NCBI GenBank assembly: GCA_028344855.1
Contig: JAOMCC010000005.1
Location: 1 to 44,210 of the forward strand
From: Nitrosomonadales bacterium
GTDB lineage: Bacteria; Pseudomonadota; Gammaproteobacteria; Burkholderiales; Methylophilaceae
Reading direction: 5' to 3'
DNA: 44,210 nucleotides
Made by a program: the position numbers and the translations under genes. This document shows, one piece after another, positions 42,372 through 44,210 of this stretch (position 1 is its first letter; each line of letters opens with the position of its first letter). A model generated the notes under the pieces. The model was not told the DNA's origin. It did not search any database and saw nothing but the letters and a program-made list of their open reading frames with translations.

Positions 42372-43265
42372 ATGAAAATTATAAGCTTATTACCTGCAGC
42401 ATCAGAAATACTATGTGACTTAGGTGTAATAGACAATATTAATGCAGTAAGTCATGAATGTAACTATCCTAAGTTATTAAAAGAAAAAGTTCAGATAACT
42501 TCAAGTAACATTCCTAATAATATTGAACAGAAGTTAATAGATAACTTAGTCTCAGAGGCAATTAAAAATAAACTTCCGCTTTATAATATTGATACAGATA
42601 AACTTAATAGTATTAGTCCAGATCTAATTATTACTCAGGGTTTATGCGACGTCTGTTCAATTTCTAAAAATAAAATTGAAGCAACACTTAAAGATAAAAG
42701 GTGCATACTACCTTCAAAAACAAAAATTGTTTCCTTAAATGGTGAAACGTTTGATGAAATTTGTTCAGATATCTTGAAGGTAGGCAAACTTGTTAACAGG
42801 GAGGAAATTGCAAATAATATAGTTAGCAAAGCTAAAAAAACTAAGATTCAAATGAGTAAAAATGATATTAATAAAAGTATACTTTTACTTGAGTGGATTG
42901 ACCCATATTTTAGCGCTGGCCATTGGATTCCAGAACAAATTGAAATGGCAGGGCTTAAGTCAGCATTAGGTGAAAAAGGAGAAAAATCAAGGAAAATTAG
43001 TGCTGATGAAATAATTCAATCAGATCCTGACTTCATTGGATTAATATGTTGTGGTTATAATTTCATTCAAAACAAATCATTTGCAAAACAAGTTTATAAT
43101 GACGAAAAAATAAATCATTTAACTGCTATTAAAGATGAAAGAATTTATGCGTTTGATTCAGATTCTTATTTCAGCAGACCTTCTTTAAGAATTTTAGAAG
43201 GAGCTAAGCAGCTTAGAAATGCAATTATGAATAATGACAATAAGTTTCATTGCAAAAGAAATTAA
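42372..43265 (+). CDS. BtuF-like (periplasmic-binding-protein fold) protein without signal peptide
   Basis: A 297-residue protein of the cobalamin or iron-siderophore binding protein superfamily. It starts directly at the fold (MKIISLLPAASEILCDLGVI) with no leader sequence, and continues AVSHECNYP, ISPDLIITQGLCDVCSIS, LEWIDPYFSAGHWIPEQIEM and IYAFDSDSYFSRPSLRILEG, which define a distinct subgroup often annotated as cobalamin-binding protein. The ITQGLCDVCSIS segment with two cysteines is conserved in that subgroup as I remember it. There is no ABC permease or ATPase gene beside it and no cobalamin riboswitch in the leader, so transport is doubtful; a cytoplasmic binding or enzymatic role is possible. 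AAGG lies ahead of the ATG. Confidence 0.7.
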   Translation: MKIISLLPAASEILCDLGVIDNINAVSHECNYPKLLKEKVQITSSNIPNNIEQKLIDNLVSEAIKNKLPLYNIDTDKLNSISPDLIITQGLCDVCSISKNKIEATLKDKRCILPSKTKIVSLNGETFDEICSDILKVGKLVNREEIANNIVSKAKKTKIQMSKNDINKSILLLEWIDPYFSAGHWIPEQIEMAGLKSALGEKGEKSRKISADEIIQSDPDFIGLICCGYNFIQNKSFAKQVYNDEKINHLTAIKDERIYAFDSDSYFSRPSLRILEGAKQLRNAIMNNDNKFHCKRN

Positions 43266-43280
43266 AGTTTTTAAAATAAT

Positions 43281-43808
43281 ATGAAAAAAATATTCCTACT
43301 CAAAATATGTTTTACTTTACTCTTAACAATTTTCTCAAGTGTTTACGCTAATGAATTTATGGAAAATATAGAAGAGGTAAGAAAAAATAAAGACAATGTT
43401 ACTTTTATATTATCAGATACGCTTAATGAATATATATCTAAAAATCCATCCTGGAACTCATCCGATAAGTCATCACTTTCATATATAGCATCTAGGTGTG
43501 GAATATTGAATAAAGTCATTTCAAAGCGTTTAAAAAATAATGCCGCTGCCCAGGATATTTATAATTTGTCATTAATAGATGCTGTTCTTTTTTCAAGCGC
43601 CTCATCAGATATTTATAAAACAAGATGTATTAATTATGACTGTATTAAAGAGAAAAGAAAAATCGCTCAAGAAAGAGAAAAAAAATGGACATTAATATAT
43701 GAAGAAGAGGCAGAGAAAAATATTGATATTTATGGCAAGATGATTAGTGAAGATATAAATAGTGATTTCTCAACTTGTATGAATAAAGTAAAGCCTATTT
43801 TAAAATGA
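43281..43808 (+). CDS. Small secreted protein of unknown function
   Basis: I do not recognise this 175-residue protein. It has a clear signal peptide: a KK start, a hydrophobic stretch (IFLLKICFTLLLTIFSS) and a probable cleavage after VYA. The mature part is hydrophilic and helical in character, with four cysteines (in SRCG, TRC, YDC and TCM) that could form two disulfides in the periplasm, and a lysine/glutamate-rich segment KEKRKIAQEREKKW. It starts 15 bases after the binding-protein gene and overlaps the next gene by four bases (ATGA), so the two small secreted proteins are probably made together. Confidence 0.7.
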   Translation: MKKIFLLKICFTLLLTIFSSVYANEFMENIEEVRKNKDNVTFILSDTLNEYISKNPSWNSSDKSSLSYIASRCGILNKVISKRLKNNAAAQDIYNLSLIDAVLFSSASSDIYKTRCINYDCIKEKRKIAQEREKKWTLIYEEEAEKNIDIYGKMISEDINSDFSTCMNKVKPILK

Positions 43809-44170
43809 AAAAACTACTCCTACTCTTATTCTTAATACCTAATCTGGTGATGGCCGATGGGTACCAATCATGCAAGCAACTTGAGAAAAGCGAGAAAAGA
43901 TACCTTCCCGATGTTGTTAATAGAATTTTAACCATTGAATCATTTAAATGCTCTAAAAAAAATAATCGTGTTATCGGAACATATACCCACTTTGTAGACC
44001 CTTCAATTTATGATTCACAAAAGATAAAAAATATTTTTGATAAAGTCTTAAATACCATATGTAAATATTCAAAAAATAATATAAGAAAATTTGACCTTAA
44101 ATATAGTTACTATTCAAAACAAGGGGATTATATTGGAAGCAATTCGTACAGATTTAGTGACTGTAATTAA
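43805..44170 (+). CDS. Small secreted cysteine-containing protein of unknown function
   Basis: I do not recognise this 121-residue protein. The signal peptide is MKKLLLLLFLIPNLVMA, with likely cleavage before DGYQSC. The mature part of about 104 residues has four cysteines (QSC, FKC, TIC and SDC at the very end), suggesting two disulfides, and several aromatic residues near the end (KYSYYSKQGDYIG). It overlaps the preceding gene by four bases. Its first 40 or so coding bases recur, with few changes, directly after its stop codon, so it is probably one member of a tandemly repeated gene family. Confidence 0.68.
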   Translation: MKKLLLLLFLIPNLVMADGYQSCKQLEKSEKRYLPDVVNRILTIESFKCSKKNNRVIGTYTHFVDPSIYDSQKIKNIFDKVLNTICKYSKNNIRKFDLKYSYYSKQGDYIGSNSYRFSDCN

Positions 44171-44210
44171 ATAAAAAATTACTCTTACTCTTATTGTTAA
44201 TACCTAATCT
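44171..44210 (+). CDS. Start of a further copy of the small secreted protein, with ATA in place of ATG (cut by window edge)
   Basis: Directly after the previous stop codon the sequence reads ATA AAA AAA TTA CTC TTA and continues to encode IKKLLLLLLLIPNL, almost the same signal peptide as in the gene at 43805. The expected start codon ATG is ATA. It may be a decayed copy, may start at another codon beyond the edge, or may use ATA or a TTG within (such as 44195) as a poor start. Only 40 bases are visible, so coding status is open. Confidence 0.5.

Noticed and set aside
1-44210. CRISPR arrays, insertion sequences or prophage structural genes
   Set aside because: I read the window for spaced direct repeats, transposases and phage genes and found none; the only tandem array is the short TAACTAA repeat before metY.

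Overview
The window is A+T-rich chromosomal DNA (about one third G+C by eye) with very tight gene packing, many 1-17 bp gene overlaps, and housekeeping genes in a betaproteobacterial style: gyrA-serC-pheA-hisC, a CysB-controlled cys cluster with the DUF934 partner of CysI, rpsF-rpsR-rplI-dnaB, and hpnC-hpnD. Together with pqqBCDE (the PQQ cofactor used by methanol dehydrogenases), formate-tetrahydrofolate ligase and a streamlined layout, this suggests a small-genome methylotrophic betaproteobacterium of the Methylophilales (OM43 or Candidatus Methylopumilus type). The lineage is inferred from gene content and order; no rRNA or methanol dehydrogenase gene lies in the window.

Layout. 1-4924 (+): end of gyrA, then serC, pheA, hisC and a DAHP synthase, an aromatic/serine/histidine amino acid block. 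5020-8154 (+): pqqB, pqqC, pqqD, pqqE with no visible pqqA, followed by a Bcr/CflA-type exporter. 16411-9360 (-): a likely single transcription unit for sulfur assimilation (TSUP-family transporter, cysI, DUF934 protein, cysH, cysD, cysN) running into a 7Fe ferredoxin and a ferredoxin-NADP reductase; cysB is divergent at 16506. The cysI reading frame is broken by one base exactly at an A AAA AAG heptamer. 17456-20983: one-carbon/folate genes: 5-formyl-THF cyclo-ligase (-), a 436 bp intergenic region, a divergent PanB-like protein, and formate-THF ligase (+). 20986-24851: a YigZ-family protein, metY, rmuC, moaD, moaE; a perfect 7-bp tandem repeat precedes metY. 24904-29301: galU, a hypoxanthine phosphoribosyltransferase, rnr, rlmB. 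29330-31721 (-): tRNA-Asn, an aminotransferase, a secreted trypsin-like protease with TPRs. 31825-38950 (+): uvrB; rpsF-rpsR-rplI with a promoter, leader hairpin and terminator; dnaB-alr-radA. 40629-38936 (-): hpnC-hpnD. 40680-41931 (+): methylthio-nucleoside phosphorylase and peptide deformylase.

From tRNA-Ser(UGA) at 41973 to the end the character changes: a small AlpA/excisionase-like DNA-binding protein, a BtuF-like binding protein without a signal peptide, and two small secreted cysteine-containing proteins I do not recognise. A third copy of the signal-peptide coding start is cut by the window edge and has ATA where ATG is expected. This looks like an accessory region next to a tRNA gene.

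The most useful observations are the cysI frame break at a canonical -1 slippery heptamer, the PanB-like protein that lacks a metal-ligand position and sits beside ftfL, the FdxA/Fpr pair behind a CysJ-less sulfite reductase, the heptanucleotide repeat before metY, and the duplicated signal-peptide start at the right edge.
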